The position numbers and the translations under genes were made by a program. Positions 1-8,591 of a stretch of DNA of 64,000 bases are shown here, in pieces (the stretch's first letter is position 1; every line of letters starts with the position of its first letter). This stretch comes from Chloroflexota bacterium. GTDB lineage: Bacteria > Chloroflexota > Anaerolineae > Anaerolineales > Anaerolineaceae. The stretch covers positions 26,345 through 90,344 of the forward strand of contig JAAZNC010000008.1 in the NCBI GenBank assembly GCA_012798455.1, read 5' to 3'. A model generated the notes under the pieces. It made no database searches. It worked only from the letters and a program-made list of their open reading frames with translations, and had not been told where the DNA came from.

Positions 1-1
1 C

Positions 2-466
2 GGAGAACTGGGTTTTTCAACCACCATTGAATCGGATGTGGCTCCCTTGAACAATATGATAGAGACTTTGCTGCTTGCAGCTCCGCATACCCATGTGTTA
101 CGCGACCCCACTCGTGGAGGAGTTGCCACTACCCTGAATGAAATCGCTCAGCAGAGCCGTGTCAATATTCTGCTGCAGGAAAGCGCTCTGCCCGTCAAGA
201 AGCAGGTGCAAGCTGCCTGTGAAATGCTGGGGTTCGACCCGCTCTATATTGCCAATGAAGGCAAATTGCTGGCATTTGTCCCGGAAGCAGAATCCGTCGC
301 AGCACTGGAAGCCATCCGCTCTCATCCTCTGGGGAATGACGCAGCGATCATCGGAAAGGTCGTTCCACTAGAGGGTGAAATCCCCCGAGTATTGATGAAA
401 ACATTGATCGGAGGGACACGTATCATCGATACTCTTTCAGGAGAATTGCTGCCGCGCATCTGCTGA
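2..466 (+). CDS. hypE: HypE, [NiFe]-hydrogenase maturation protein, C-terminal part (5' end outside window)
   Basis: HypE carries out ATP-dependent dehydration of the carbamoyl group that HypF puts on its C-terminal cysteine, giving the thiocyanate from which the cyanide ligands of the [NiFe] centre are made. The frame is open from base 2, so only the last 154 residues are seen; the family is usually about 330-350 residues. Visible hallmarks are the DPTRGGVATTLNE segment of the AIR-synthase-like fold and the C-terminal PRIC, whose final Cys is the modified residue. It implies a [NiFe] hydrogenase operon to the left of the window. Confidence 0.93.
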   Translation, partial: GELGFSTTIESDVAPLNNMIETLLLAAPHTHVLRDPTRGGVATTLNEIAQQSRVNILLQESALPVKKQVQAACEMLGFDPLYIANEGKLLAFVPEAESVAALEAIRSHPLGNDAAIIGKVVPLEGEIPRVLMKTLIGGTRIIDTLSGELLPRIC

Positions 467-472
467 TCGAAC

Positions 473-500
473 TTGACAACCCTCCAAGAGTCTTTATACT
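473..500 (+). promoter_or_regulatory. sigma70-type promoter for the methyltransferase/deacetylase pair
   Basis: TTGACA at 473-478 and TATACT at 495-500 are separated by 16 bases, close to the housekeeping consensus. It starts a few bases after the hypE stop and ends 26 bases before the next ATG, which has an AAAGGTG ribosome site. The pair downstream is therefore probably transcribed independently of hypE. Confidence 0.7.
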
Positions 501-526
501 TATTCAAAATTCCATAAAGGTGAAGC

Positions 527-1327
527 ATGAAAATTGATTATAAAGAAACTACTTCAGATCTATTAGCAAGAATTAACATCCATGAAAAATATGGCACCCG
601 CAATATTGATGATTGGATGATCGCGACCATTCCCCTGAAGGAAGGTATGAAAATCCTGGACGTGGGATGCGGCGCCGGGAAGCAGTGCTTTTCTTATTTC
701 GACACATTACATGGTAAAGCGGAGATCGTCGGTGGAGATATATCTACTGAATTATTAGCCAAAGCTCATGAGGAAAACAGTAAACGTAAAACGGATATCG
801 TTTTCGCTGAATTGGATTTCAACCAACCTTTTAATTTCAAAGATAATACCTTTGATCTGGCTTCTTGCAGTTTCGCCATTTATTACGCAGAAGATATCCC
901 CTTCACTATCAAAGAAATGCATCGTGTTTTAAAACCAGGTGGTTATCTTTTCACAACCGGACCCATGCCTGAAAACAAACAGGTATTTTACGACATTATC
1001 AAAGAAGCCACCGGGAAAACCATCCCCCCCATGCCGGGCAGTTCCCGTTACTCAACGGAGATATTGGGAGCAGTTAAATCATTGTTCTCCCACACGGATG
1101 TGATCATCTTTGAAAATCCTCTAGCATTTGATGAAGCCGAACCTTTCCTGATCTACACTCGTGCATCCCTTAGTGAAGACCGCAAGTTGTGGACCAGTTT
1201 CTTTGAGAATAAGGATGAATTCGAAATGGTCATGCAAAAGATCAAATCCATCACTGATAAACGAATTAAGCTTGAAGGTAAGATCGTTATGACCAAAGTT
1301 GTGGGTGGCATTCTAGCCCAGAAATAA
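527..1327 (+). CDS. class I SAM-dependent methyltransferase
   Basis: A 266-residue methyltransferase of the Methyltransf_11/25 type; the substrate is unknown. The SAM-binding motif I (ILDVGCGAG, residues 43-51) is followed by the acidic motif II residue D71 and the motif IV/post region with the LKPGG turn. The start has AAAGGTG upstream and is served by a strong promoter. It stops 8 bases before a PIG-L deacetylase, so the two are almost certainly co-transcribed and may act on the same sugar-bearing or small-molecule substrate; that link is inference. Confidence 0.85.
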   Translation: MKIDYKETTSDLLARINIHEKYGTRNIDDWMIATIPLKEGMKILDVGCGAGKQCFSYFDTLHGKAEIVGGDISTELLAKAHEENSKRKTDIVFAELDFNQPFNFKDNTFDLASCSFAIYYAEDIPFTIKEMHRVLKPGGYLFTTGPMPENKQVFYDIIKEATGKTIPPMPGSSRYSTEILGAVKSLFSHTDVIIFENPLAFDEAEPFLIYTRASLSEDRKLWTSFFENKDEFEMVMQKIKSITDKRIKLEGKIVMTKVVGGILAQK

Positions 1328-1335
1328 AAAAGATT

Positions 1336-1986
1336 ATGGCAAATGATTTAGTTTTTTATGGAAAACGGATATTTTTTATCGGGGCTCATCCCGATGATAT
1401 CGAGTTGGGTTGTGGAGCATTGATCTCGCACATAACCGGGAAAGCAGAGTTGTTCTGCATCACCCTTTCCGATAATCAAAAAAATCCCCTGCTTCAAAAT
1501 CTGGTGAGTGAACATCATCAAAGCATGCAGACTCTTGGGATCGATCTAGAACATGTCATTCTTAAAGATTTCACAACTAGGCGCTTTCAGCATGAAAGGC
1601 AGGAGATACTTGAATCCCTGTTCGAGCTGAACAAGAAATATCGTCCAGATATGGTCTTCACCCACACCAAAGCGGACCTACATCAGGACCACAGCACCGT
1701 CACCATGGAAACGTTACGTGCTTTCCGTGGTATCAGTGTATTTGGTTTCGACGTCATTCGCAGTAGCAGCGGATTTTTTCCCAACTTACTTGTCAAGGTT
1801 GAAGAAAAGGATGTTGAGAATAAAATTGCTGCATTAAGTGCATATTCCACATACCGTGATAAATACTATTTCTCTTCGGAGATAACCAGAGCTACTTTAA
1901 TTCGCAATGGTGCTTTGGCTGAAAGCCACTACGCAGAAGGCTTTGATATCTTCCGTATGATCGCTTCATTTGGCAGCCTGGATTAA
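1336..1986 (+). CDS. PIG-L/LmbE-family zinc deacetylase
   Basis: Proteins of this fold remove N-acyl groups from sugars such as GlcNAc-inositol, GlcNAc-malate (BshB) or lipopolyglycans. The 216-residue protein has the AHPDD motif at residues 17-21 with E23, and a second HQDH motif at 116-119. H18, D21 and H119 are the expected zinc ligands. It follows a methyltransferase with an 8-base gap. No bacillithiol or mycothiol partner genes are nearby, so I do not assign a substrate. A hairpin with a T-run follows the stop. Confidence 0.85.
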   Translation: MANDLVFYGKRIFFIGAHPDDIELGCGALISHITGKAELFCITLSDNQKNPLLQNLVSEHHQSMQTLGIDLEHVILKDFTTRRFQHERQEILESLFELNKKYRPDMVFTHTKADLHQDHSTVTMETLRAFRGISVFGFDVIRSSSGFFPNLLVKVEEKDVENKIAALSAYSTYRDKYYFSSEITRATLIRNGALAESHYAEGFDIFRMIASFGSLD

Positions 1987-1999
1987 GAAAATCGCAAAA

Positions 2000-2036
2000 A
2001 AAGAGCCAGTTCAACTGAAGGCTGGTTCTTTATTTT
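2000..2036. terminator. bidirectional hairpin between the deacetylase and sufU
   Basis: A 10-bp stem (arms 2000-2009 and 2022-2031, one G-T position that pairs as G-U) sits between two convergent genes, with A-tract on one side and T-tract on the other, so it can end transcription in both directions. Its right arm touches the sufU stop codon. Confidence 0.75.
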
Positions 2037-2413
2037 TCCTTTTCAAGTCCATATAGGGCAGCTTTGATCACTTTGAGGGGCAGCAGTGCACATTTTAAAC
2101 GTACCGGACCCAATTCAATTCCTAATAAATTGATCACATGCTGTGAATCAAAATGTTCGACTTCATTTACTTTTTTACCAATAATATCTTCCAGGAGAAT
2201 GTCAGCGGATGCCTGTGAAATGGCACAACCGTGCCCGCTGAAAACTGCATTTTTAATAACACCATTTTCGTCAACTTCGACATCCATATGAATGAAATCA
2301 CCACATAAAGGGTTCTCATCTTCGTAGCTGTGACTATGCGCTTCCAGCTCCCCTTTGTGGATTGGGGTTTTATAATGTTCCAGGATTATTTCACGGTATA
2401 GGTCATCCATCAT
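2030..2413 (-). CDS. sufU: SufU, Fe-S cluster assembly / sulfur-transfer protein
   Basis: SufU is the zinc-bound IscU-like partner that accepts sulfur from SufS in Gram-positive-type SUF systems. From the ATG at 2413 it is 127 residues long. It shows ENPLCGD (C37, D39), HGCAISQAS (C63) and RLKCALLP (C108), the three conserved cysteines and aspartate. I prefer the ATG at 2413 because AGGTG lies 6 bases upstream; an upstream TTG in frame overlaps sufS. It is the last gene of the leftward suf operon, 13 bases after the sufS stop. Confidence 0.9.
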   Translation of the reverse strand: MMDDLYREIILEHYKTPIHKGELEAHSHSYEDENPLCGDFIHMDVEVDENGVIKNAVFSGHGCAISQASADILLEDIIGKKVNEVEHFDSQHVINLLGIELGPVRLKCALLPLKVIKAALYGLEKEK

Positions 2414-2426
2414 TTCATTCACCTGT

Positions 2427-3650
2427 TCAACCAAAGACCTTTTTAACCTTATTGATTCCCATCACCAGCGCATCAATATCGGCTTCATCGTTATACAGAT
2501 AAAAACTAGCACGGGTAGATGCAGGGATATCCAACTTTTGATGAAGAGGCATAGCACAATGGTGCCCGGCACGAACTGCAATCCCTTCCGAATCGAGGAC
2601 CTGCGCCACATCATGAGGATGAATATCTTTCAACGTAAATGAAATTACACCACCTCTTTTTTCCGCGCTGGGACCTAAGATCGTTAACCCTGCTGTTTCT
2701 TTTAATGCATCATAGGCATAAGCTGTGATCTGACATTCATGGGAGTGGATTTCCTTCATTCCTATACCACTCAGATAATCTATGGCAGCGCCAAATCCAA
2801 TGGCTTCGGCGATCGCTGGCGTTCCTGCTTCGAATTTATATGGCAGCTCATTGGGTTGAAATCCATCGTAGGTAACCTTACGGATCATATCTCCCCCACC
2901 CAAAAATGGATCCATTTCATTCAATAATTTTTTATTTCCATATAGAATTCCTACACCGGTTGGTCCACACATTTTATGCGCGGAGAAAGCATAAAAATCA
3001 GCACCGATATCCTGTATATCGACTGGGAGATGAGGTACTGATTGTGCGCCATCGATCAACACGATTGCACCAATTCGGTGTGCCATTTCCGTCATTTTTT
3101 TTACCGGATTGATCACACCCAGCACATTGGACATATGGGCAAAAGCTACCAACTTTGGTTTGTGATTCAGCTGTTTTTGGAAGTCTTCCAGGTCAAGCAG
3201 CCCTTGCTCGTCGATCTCGGTAAAATCGATCTTGACATCCTTTTCTTTAGCAAGCATATACCAGGGAACCAAATTGGAATGGTGTTCCATCCGGGTCAAT
3301 AAAATATGGTCTCCGGTCTTGAGGAACTTGCGTCCCCATGCATACGCTACCAGATTGATGGATTCAGTCGTATTCCTGGTAAAGATCATCTGGGTAGGAT
3401 CAGGGATATGAACAAAATCACTTACCTTTTTACGAGCTACTTCGTACAATTCTGTTGATTCTTCAGCTAAGGCATGAATTCCTCGATGGATATTGGCATA
3501 ATGTTTTTCGTAAACATCATTCATTATATCCAACACGGTTTGCGGTTTTTGGCTGGAAGCAGCGGAATCAAGATAGACTAATCTTTTATCACCATTCACT
3601 AATCGGTTAAAGATTGGGAAATCTTTCCGGATATTCCGGGAATTGAGCAT
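2427..3650 (-). CDS. sufS: SufS cysteine desulfurase
   Basis: A PLP enzyme that takes sulfur from L-cysteine as a persulfide and passes it to SufU for cluster building on SufBCD. Its 407 residues match the group II NifS/SufS size. The PLP lysine lies in AFSAHKMCGPTG, and the catalytic Cys is in the short-loop motif RAGHHCAMP near the C-terminus. AAGG is found 7 bases before the ATG. It lies 9 bases after an unknown gene and is followed by sufU. Confidence 0.95.
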   Translation of the reverse strand: MLNSRNIRKDFPIFNRLVNGDKRLVYLDSAASSQKPQTVLDIMNDVYEKHYANIHRGIHALAEESTELYEVARKKVSDFVHIPDPTQMIFTRNTTESINLVAYAWGRKFLKTGDHILLTRMEHHSNLVPWYMLAKEKDVKIDFTEIDEQGLLDLEDFQKQLNHKPKLVAFAHMSNVLGVINPVKKMTEMAHRIGAIVLIDGAQSVPHLPVDIQDIGADFYAFSAHKMCGPTGVGILYGNKKLLNEMDPFLGGGDMIRKVTYDGFQPNELPYKFEAGTPAIAEAIGFGAAIDYLSGIGMKEIHSHECQITAYAYDALKETAGLTILGPSAEKRGGVISFTLKDIHPHDVAQVLDSEGIAVRAGHHCAMPLHQKLDIPASTRASFYLYNDEADIDALVMGINKVKKVFG

Positions 3651-3659
3651 TTTTTAACC

Positions 3660-3926
3660 TTAACTACTTTTACTTTTTTTACGAAGATTAGGAGAATCGC
3701 TAGGATACCAAAGAATATGATCTGGCACCATCCAACCATCAGTAAGATACACATTTTCCTTGAATTGTACTGCTATTAACTTGGAATCTACCTGAACCAC
3801 CGTTCCCTTTAACCAGCCCTTAATCCGATCTTTCCCTTTGTCATGATCGCAATTAGCTTCGACTTGATCACCCACCTCATAGACATCTGCGATGTTGGGG
3901 GGGCGCATGAACGGTGTACTTGCCAT
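3660..3926 (-). CDS. small unknown protein embedded in the suf operon, SH3-like appearance
   Basis: An 88-residue protein I do not recognise. It lies between sufD and sufS in the same direction, with a GGAG ribosome site and only 9 bases before the next gene, so it is part of the operon. The sequence suggests a small beta barrel: a GDQVEANCDHD strand, then GWLKGTVVQVDSKLIAVQF with the Trp-x-x-Gly-x-Val pattern of SH3/Tudor-like folds, and a basic tail rich in Lys and Ser. There is one Cys only, so it is unlikely to carry a cluster alone. A role in SUF complex assembly or regulation is inference from position. Confidence 0.8.
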   Translation of the reverse strand: MASTPFMRPPNIADVYEVGDQVEANCDHDKGKDRIKGWLKGTVVQVDSKLIAVQFKENVYLTDGWMVPDHILWYPSDSPNLRKKSKSS

Positions 3927-3966
3927 AGTAAATCTCCTGATTGACTGAAATTTATTAATCTATCTA

Positions 3967-5301
3967 TTAAAGCATATCTTTGTTAATTTTAGATATGAAT
4001 TCATCCCAGAGAAATTGTTGAATTTCCTTCTCTACAACTCGATCGATCACCGTTTGGACAAAACCGGAAATGATCAATGCTTCACCTGTTTTATCAGGTA
4101 TTCCTCTTGACTCCAGATAGAATAATTGTTCTTTATCAAGATTCGTAATGGTAACCCCATGTGAGCAACGTACATCATTGGTCAATATCTCCAAGCCTGG
4201 GGTAGAATCTATCTTGGCAGTACGGCTGAGCACCAAATTATTGTTTGCTTGATACCCGTCAGTGTGAATCGCTTTTTCATCTACATATATCATACCTTCC
4301 CACATACTGCGGCTTTCTCCATCAACCACTCCCCGATACAATAGATCGCTGGTGGTATTCTTTGCCATGTGATTTTGTGCGGTATCCATAAAAATTTGTT
4401 GTTTTGCGGTAGGTATGAACAATCCTGAAACAATGGCACTACTGCCCTGCCCGTTCAAACTCACTTCTAGACGAGATTTGCTGAATTCACATCCCTTTAA
4501 TAACGAAAACCAATTGATACTGGCATCTTTTTGAAGTGAAGCTTTTTGATTTTGGAAATCCCAGGTCTGATGAGAGTTATCTTGAATATCGATCAGATCA
4601 AGGTGAGCATTTTCATCGAGATAGATCTCCATGATACCCACATTCATTATTTTAGTGCAGTTGCCTGATCGACGTTCTCGTATCAACGTTGCAGAAGAAT
4701 TTTTTCCAACATATAACAGTGTTGTGTTGGGGATGGCAATTTTATCACCATTGATGATCTCGTCAAAGTAAACCGGTCTGGTGAGATTGCAATTATCCTC
4801 TATCGAAATCACCACATGATTATTTGAAAAAGCATAACTGAAGGCAGCAAATTTATCACTATCAGGAGTGACGATCTGTCCGATCTTCCCAATAATATTC
4901 TCTGGAATGAAATCAGATCTATCCTTAACAATATCGACATGCAACGCCTTCACTATGTGATTGTCAATGCTCAATCTTGATCCTGCTGCATCGGATTCTA
5001 ATTTAACATAGATAACATTTTCGAATTTACCACTTCCCGAATCTTCATTCACGTTTTCTATTCTGCTTGATGCTTGCTCATGAAGAGTGAATACTTCGGG
5101 ACGTAATTCTCGCAGAGATATCTTCCGCCAGCCGGGTGTTTTTGTATTGGGAAAAGGCATCTTGCAATATTTATCCAGTGCAGATTGCTGAAGTTGTTTT
5201 AGATATCCTTCTTTTTTTTGCAGTAGTTTAAAATGCGCTACAAAAGAGAATTCAGGAATTTCTTCCTGTGCCATGACAGGTTGTTGGTTGATATTGCTCA
5301 T
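3967..5301 (-). CDS. sufD: SufD, SUF scaffold subunit
   Basis: SufD pairs with SufB on SufC dimers to form the SufBC2D scaffold on which Fe-S clusters are assembled. The protein is 444 residues, with the beta-helix core and the C-terminal family signature seen around DVRCSHGVTITNLDKEQLFYL and the terminal helices. Like other SufD it has no ATPase motifs. It starts one base after the sufB stop, indicating tight translational coupling, and is followed by 40 bases before the small unknown gene. Confidence 0.93.
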   Translation of the reverse strand: MSNINQQPVMAQEEIPEFSFVAHFKLLQKKEGYLKQLQQSALDKYCKMPFPNTKTPGWRKISLRELRPEVFTLHEQASSRIENVNEDSGSGKFENVIYVKLESDAAGSRLSIDNHIVKALHVDIVKDRSDFIPENIIGKIGQIVTPDSDKFAAFSYAFSNNHVVISIEDNCNLTRPVYFDEIINGDKIAIPNTTLLYVGKNSSATLIRERRSGNCTKIMNVGIMEIYLDENAHLDLIDIQDNSHQTWDFQNQKASLQKDASINWFSLLKGCEFSKSRLEVSLNGQGSSAIVSGLFIPTAKQQIFMDTAQNHMAKNTTSDLLYRGVVDGESRSMWEGMIYVDEKAIHTDGYQANNNLVLSRTAKIDSTPGLEILTNDVRCSHGVTITNLDKEQLFYLESRGIPDKTGEALIISGFVQTVIDRVVEKEIQQFLWDEFISKINKDML

Positions 5302-5302
5302 A

Positions 5303-6709
5303 CTAGCCTACGGATCCTTCCATTTGAAGTTGGATCAACCGGTTCATTTCCACCGCATATTCCATGGGAAGTTCCTTCACCAATGGTTCGATGAATCCGG
5401 AAATAATCATGGTGGTCGCTTCTTCCTGGCTCAATCCACGACTGGTCAAATAGAATAGTTGCTCCTCTCCTACCTTGGATACAGATGCTTCATGACCGAT
5501 GGATACATTTTCTGCGCGATTTTCAATATGCGGATATGTGTCTGAACGCGAATGTTCATCCAAAATAAGAGCATCACATACCACATTCGCCTTCGAATTT
5601 TCAGCCTTTTTATCGATATACAACAATCCTCGAAAGGATGAACGTCCACCATCTTTACTGATAGACTTGGATGTCACTTTACTAGTCGTATTTGGAGCAA
5701 GATGCAACATTTTGCCGCCGGCATCTTGATTCTGTCCCCTTCCAGCAAAAGCCATGGAGAGGATCTCGCCACGCGCACCCTCTCCAACTAAATAGCAAGA
5801 TGGGTATTTCATAGTCGCTTTGGCACCCAGATTGCTATCTACCCATTCCATCGTACCATTTTCATGCACCATGGCACGTTGGGTCACCAAATTATAAACA
5901 TTGGTTGACCAGTTCTGGATGGTAGTATAACGCACTCTGGCACCCTTTTTTACCACGATTTCAATCACACCACTGTGGAAAGAATTTTTTGTATATTGAG
6001 GAGCTGTACAACCTTCCACATAGTGGACTTGTGCTCCCTCATCAGCAATGATGATACTTCGTTCAAATTGCCCGATGCTGGCTGAGTTCAATCGGAAATA
6101 TGCTTGCAAAGGCAGTTCAACTTTGACCTTGGGTGGAATATACACAAAGGAACCACCTGACCAAACAGCCGTATTTAAAGCAGCGAATTTATTATCAGTA
6201 TAGGGAATCACAGTACCAAAATGTTCCCTAAAAATTTCAGGGTATTGGCGCAGCCCATCTTCAACGCTCAGAAATATCACACCTTGTTTTTCCAACTGGT
6301 GCTGGATATTGTGATATACCATTTCCGATTCATATTGGGCACCTACCCCAGCCAAGAATTTTTGTTCGGCTTCGGGGATTCCCAACCGATCGAAGGTGTT
6401 TTTTATCTCGCTGGGGATCTCATTCCAATCATTCTGAATGACATCGGTAGGTTTGACATAATAATACAGATCATCCATATCCAGATCAGCAAGATCCACA
6501 CCCCAACTAGGGAGAGGTACAGAATTGAAATGAGCCAATGCTTTAAGGCGATATTCTAGCATCCAATTCGGTTCCCCTTTATAGGCAGAAATTTGGCGGA
6601 CAACTTCCGCATCCAAACCTTTTCTGGTCTTGAACACATAATTCTCAGGTTCGTGAAAATCATAACGCTGGGTATCGATTCCTCGCAGGATATCGTTTTC
6701 TATCATCAT
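5303..6709 (-). CDS. sufB: SufB, SUF scaffold subunit
   Basis: SufB is the main scaffold subunit that receives sulfur and iron in the SufBC2D complex. The preferred start is the ATG at 6709, which has GGAAAG six bases upstream and gives 468 residues, the normal family size; a longer frame to 6754 would overlap sufC and adds 15 non-conserved residues. The core contains the conserved VEGCTAP and [16 protein letters not shown] segments and the C-terminal [11 protein letters not shown] block typical of SufB. It follows sufC directly in the operon. Confidence 0.94.
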   Translation of the reverse strand: MMIENDILRGIDTQRYDFHEPENYVFKTRKGLDAEVVRQISAYKGEPNWMLEYRLKALAHFNSVPLPSWGVDLADLDMDDLYYYVKPTDVIQNDWNEIPSEIKNTFDRLGIPEAEQKFLAGVGAQYESEMVYHNIQHQLEKQGVIFLSVEDGLRQYPEIFREHFGTVIPYTDNKFAALNTAVWSGGSFVYIPPKVKVELPLQAYFRLNSASIGQFERSIIIADEGAQVHYVEGCTAPQYTKNSFHSGVIEIVVKKGARVRYTTIQNWSTNVYNLVTQRAMVHENGTMEWVDSNLGAKATMKYPSCYLVGEGARGEILSMAFAGRGQNQDAGGKMLHLAPNTTSKVTSKSISKDGGRSSFRGLLYIDKKAENSKANVVCDALILDEHSRSDTYPHIENRAENVSIGHEASVSKVGEEQLFYLTSRGLSQEEATTMIISGFIEPLVKELPMEYAVEMNRLIQLQMEGSVG

Positions 6710-6738
6710 ATTTGTCTTTCCAGTGGATAGATCAATTC

Positions 6739-7491
6739 TTAAGCTTTCACCCAACCATACCCTTCGTCCTCTAGACGGAGTGCCAGGTCAGGTCCTCCAC
6801 TTTCCACAATTTTCCCATCCATCATCACATGTACCACATCTGGTTTGAGATAATTAAGAATACGTTGATAATGGGTTATTACAAGGATTCCTAATTTTTC
6901 ATTTTTCAATGTATTGATCCCTTGAGCAACGATACGTAATGCGTCAATATCCAATCCGGAATCCGTCTCATCTAACACTGCCATATTTGGCTCCAGCATC
7001 GCCATCTGCAAAATTTCAACGCGTTTTTTCTCGCCGCCCGAAAAGCCGTCATTCAGATACCGCCCCCCCATTTTTGGGTCCATGTCTAGCAATTTCATTT
7101 TTTCCAGCATCAGTTTCCTAAATTCTGGAATTGAAATGCCATGATAATCAGGGTCGACAGATTTACGTTGGGTATTGATCGCAGTTCGCAGAAAATTTGC
7201 AACGGTTACACCGGGAATCGCCACCGGATATTGAAATGCCAGGAATAACCCTTTGTGTGATCTTTCCTCTGGAGCCAATCCCATGATGCTTTCCCCATTT
7301 AACAAAGCATCTCCCATGGTGACCGTGTATTTTGGATGTCCCATTAGAGAATATGCCAGGGTAGATTTGCCCGTCCCGTTGGGTCCCATGATAGCATGTA
7401 CCTCACCGGCTGGTACCCTAAGATCAATTCCATGCAGGATTTCAATGGACTCCACTTCTACATAAAGGTTTTTTATTTCTAAACCCATCAT
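6739..7491 (-). CDS. sufC: SufC, SUF ABC-type ATPase
   Basis: SufC is the cytosolic ATPase of the SUF scaffold; ATP binding drives the SufB-SufD conformational change. It is 250 residues from the ATG at 7491, which has AAAGGA 9 bases upstream. Visible motifs are Walker [10 protein letters not shown], the ABC signature region [15 protein letters not shown], Walker [13 protein letters not shown] and the H-loop ITHYQR. The DETDSGLD form is characteristic of SufC rather than a transporter. It is the first gene of the leftward operon. Confidence 0.95.
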   Translation of the reverse strand: MMGLEIKNLYVEVESIEILHGIDLRVPAGEVHAIMGPNGTGKSTLAYSLMGHPKYTVTMGDALLNGESIMGLAPEERSHKGLFLAFQYPVAIPGVTVANFLRTAINTQRKSVDPDYHGISIPEFRKLMLEKMKLLDMDPKMGGRYLNDGFSGGEKKRVEILQMAMLEPNMAVLDETDSGLDIDALRIVAQGINTLKNEKLGILVITHYQRILNYLKPDVVHVMMDGKIVESGGPDLALRLEDEGYGWVKA

Positions 7492-7509
7492 TCTTTTTAT
7501 TCCTTTCCG

Positions 7510-7538
7510 GTAGCAGCGAGAGTATACCATGCTGCTAC
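7510..7538. promoter_or_regulatory. inverted repeat bracketing the suf -10 box (candidate SufR operator)
   Basis: GTAGCAGC (7510-7517) and GCTGCTAC (7531-7538) form a perfect 8-bp inverted repeat with a 13-base spacer that contains the -10 hexamer of the leftward suf promoter. A dimeric repressor bound here would block RNA polymerase. Assignment to the divergent SufR-type regulator is inference. Confidence 0.55.
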
Positions 7539-7549
7539 GATTTGGTCAA
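7521..7549 (-). promoter_or_regulatory. sigma70-type promoter of the suf operon
   Basis: Reading leftward, TTGACC (7549-7544) and TATACT (7526-7521) are 17 bases apart. Transcription would begin around 7514, leaving a leader of about 23 bases before the sufC ATG. The -10 lies inside an 8-bp inverted repeat. Confidence 0.75.
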
Positions 7550-7565
7550 TATTTATTATAAATAT
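7549..7565. promoter_or_regulatory. 17-bp AT-rich palindrome between the two divergent -35 boxes
   Basis: ATATTTA-N3-TAAATAT is a perfect 7+3+7 palindrome lying between the -35 element of the leftward suf promoter and that of the rightward sufR promoter. Its position would let one bound protein affect both promoters. AT-rich palindromes can arise by chance, so the confidence is moderate. Confidence 0.4.
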
Positions 7566-7573
7566 CACTATTA

Positions 7574-7602
7574 TTGACTTTTCTATCAGCCCATGTTATA
7601 GT
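7574..7602 (+). promoter_or_regulatory. sigma70-type promoter of sufR-sufT
   Basis: TTGACT (7574-7579) and TATAGT (7597-7602) are separated by 17 bases. The start of transcription would be near 7609, about 20 bases before the sufR ATG. The sequence TACCGGAAA at 7605-7613 is repeated in inverted orientation at 7504-7512 in the sufC leader. Confidence 0.72.
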
Positions 7603-7630
7603 GTTACCGGAAAATAGTAGAAATGAACAT

Positions 7631-8254
7631 ATGAAAACAACCCGCGAAAAAGTATTATCAACCATAAAAACCCATCCAAAATCAACGATCATTGAGATCG
7701 CTAAACAGGTGGATATCAATGCCATTTCAGTCCGACATCACCTCACCAACCTACAAGCGGAGGGGTTGATCGTAGCCGAAGAGGAACGTCATGGTGTTGG
7801 TCGTCCCAGGTTGGTATATTCTCTTACTGATAAGGGCATGGAAAATTTCCCCTCCCGCTACTACCACCTAGTTAATTCTTTGATGGACGAGATTAAGAAT
7901 GCTTTACCAGCCAATAATGTAAATACTATCTTCAATAATATGGCAGATAAATTAACCTCAGAATATGAACCCTTATTGAAAACCATGACGATTGAAGAAC
8001 GACTCGATCTGCTTACCACGATTCTAGACAATGAAGGTTTTGATGTGGAATGGGAAAAAGACGGGGATGAATATCGAATAAGAGAAATTTCATGCCCATT
8101 TTTCAAAATTGGTGATAATCATCCTGAAGTATGTTTGTTCGACCGCTCCATTATTTCCAACATCCTGGATATCCCTGCAAATCAGATCTCACACCAAAAA
8201 CAAGATAAAGATCTTTGTACCTATTCCTTTACTGTGATAAATCAAAATGCCTGA
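7631..8254 (+). CDS. sufR: SufR-type Fe-S-sensing transcriptional regulator
   Basis: A 207-residue regulator, divergent from the suf operon. The N-terminal part (about 1-70) is a winged helix-turn-helix with VDINAISVRHHLTNLQAEGLI as the DNA-reading region and GRPRLVYSLT as the wing. The C-terminal half holds three cysteines, C155, C168 and C196, spaced C-x12-C-x27-C; SufR proteins bind a cluster through C-terminal cysteines and repress suf genes when clusters are sufficient. I choose the ATG at 7631, where homology begins, rather than a longer frame that would run through the promoter. It overlaps sufT by 8 bases. Confidence 0.85.
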   Translation: MKTTREKVLSTIKTHPKSTIIEIAKQVDINAISVRHHLTNLQAEGLIVAEEERHGVGRPRLVYSLTDKGMENFPSRYYHLVNSLMDEIKNALPANNVNTIFNNMADKLTSEYEPLLKTMTIEERLDLLTTILDNEGFDVEWEKDGDEYRIREISCPFFKIGDNHPEVCLFDRSIISNILDIPANQISHQKQDKDLCTYSFTVINQNA

Positions 8255-8591
8255 AGAAAAAATCAATATACCTGAATGGAAAGCCAATACCACTCATCCT
8301 GAACTCGCCGGTGAATTGAGAGAAGCTTTTCGCGACGTGAAAGATCCTGAAATTGGAAGTGATATCATCCAGTTGGGATTGGTACGAGACGTGGAAATTT
8401 CTGACGAACAGGTCATCGTCACCATGATTCTCACTACCCCTTATTGCCCCTATGGTCCCGTTTTGCTGGAATCCGCTCGCCGGATTGCGAAAGACACCAC
8501 CGGCAAAAAAGCTACGGTAATCTATGGTAGCGAGGTATGGGATCAATCGATGATGGAAGATCCATCTGCTTTCAATTGGGGATTATTTTAG
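8247..8591 (+). CDS. sufT: SufT-like MIP18/DUF59 Fe-S maturation protein
   Basis: Small MIP18-family proteins assist delivery of Fe-S clusters to client enzymes. The 114-residue protein has the family core VKDPEIGSDIIQLGLVRDV, with the DPEI motif near residue 33, and TTPYCPYGPVL with the conserved Cys. The C-terminal extension ending in FNWGLF is unlike a PaaD aromatic-ring protein. Translational coupling to sufR (8-base overlap) and the facing suf operon support a role in Fe-S assembly. Confidence 0.85.
   Translation: MPEEKINIPEWKANTTHPELAGELREAFRDVKDPEIGSDIIQLGLVRDVEISDEQVIVTMILTTPYCPYGPVLLESARRIAKDTTGKKATVIYGSEVWDQSMMEDPSAFNWGLF

Noticed and set aside
6710-6754. Longer start for sufB
   Set aside because: It would overlap the end of sufC and add 15 non-conserved residues; the ATG at 6709 has a GGAAAG site and gives the usual length.
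7574-7630. Longer start for the SufR-type regulator
   Set aside because: The extended frame begins inside the -35 box of its own promoter; family similarity starts at the ATG at 7631.
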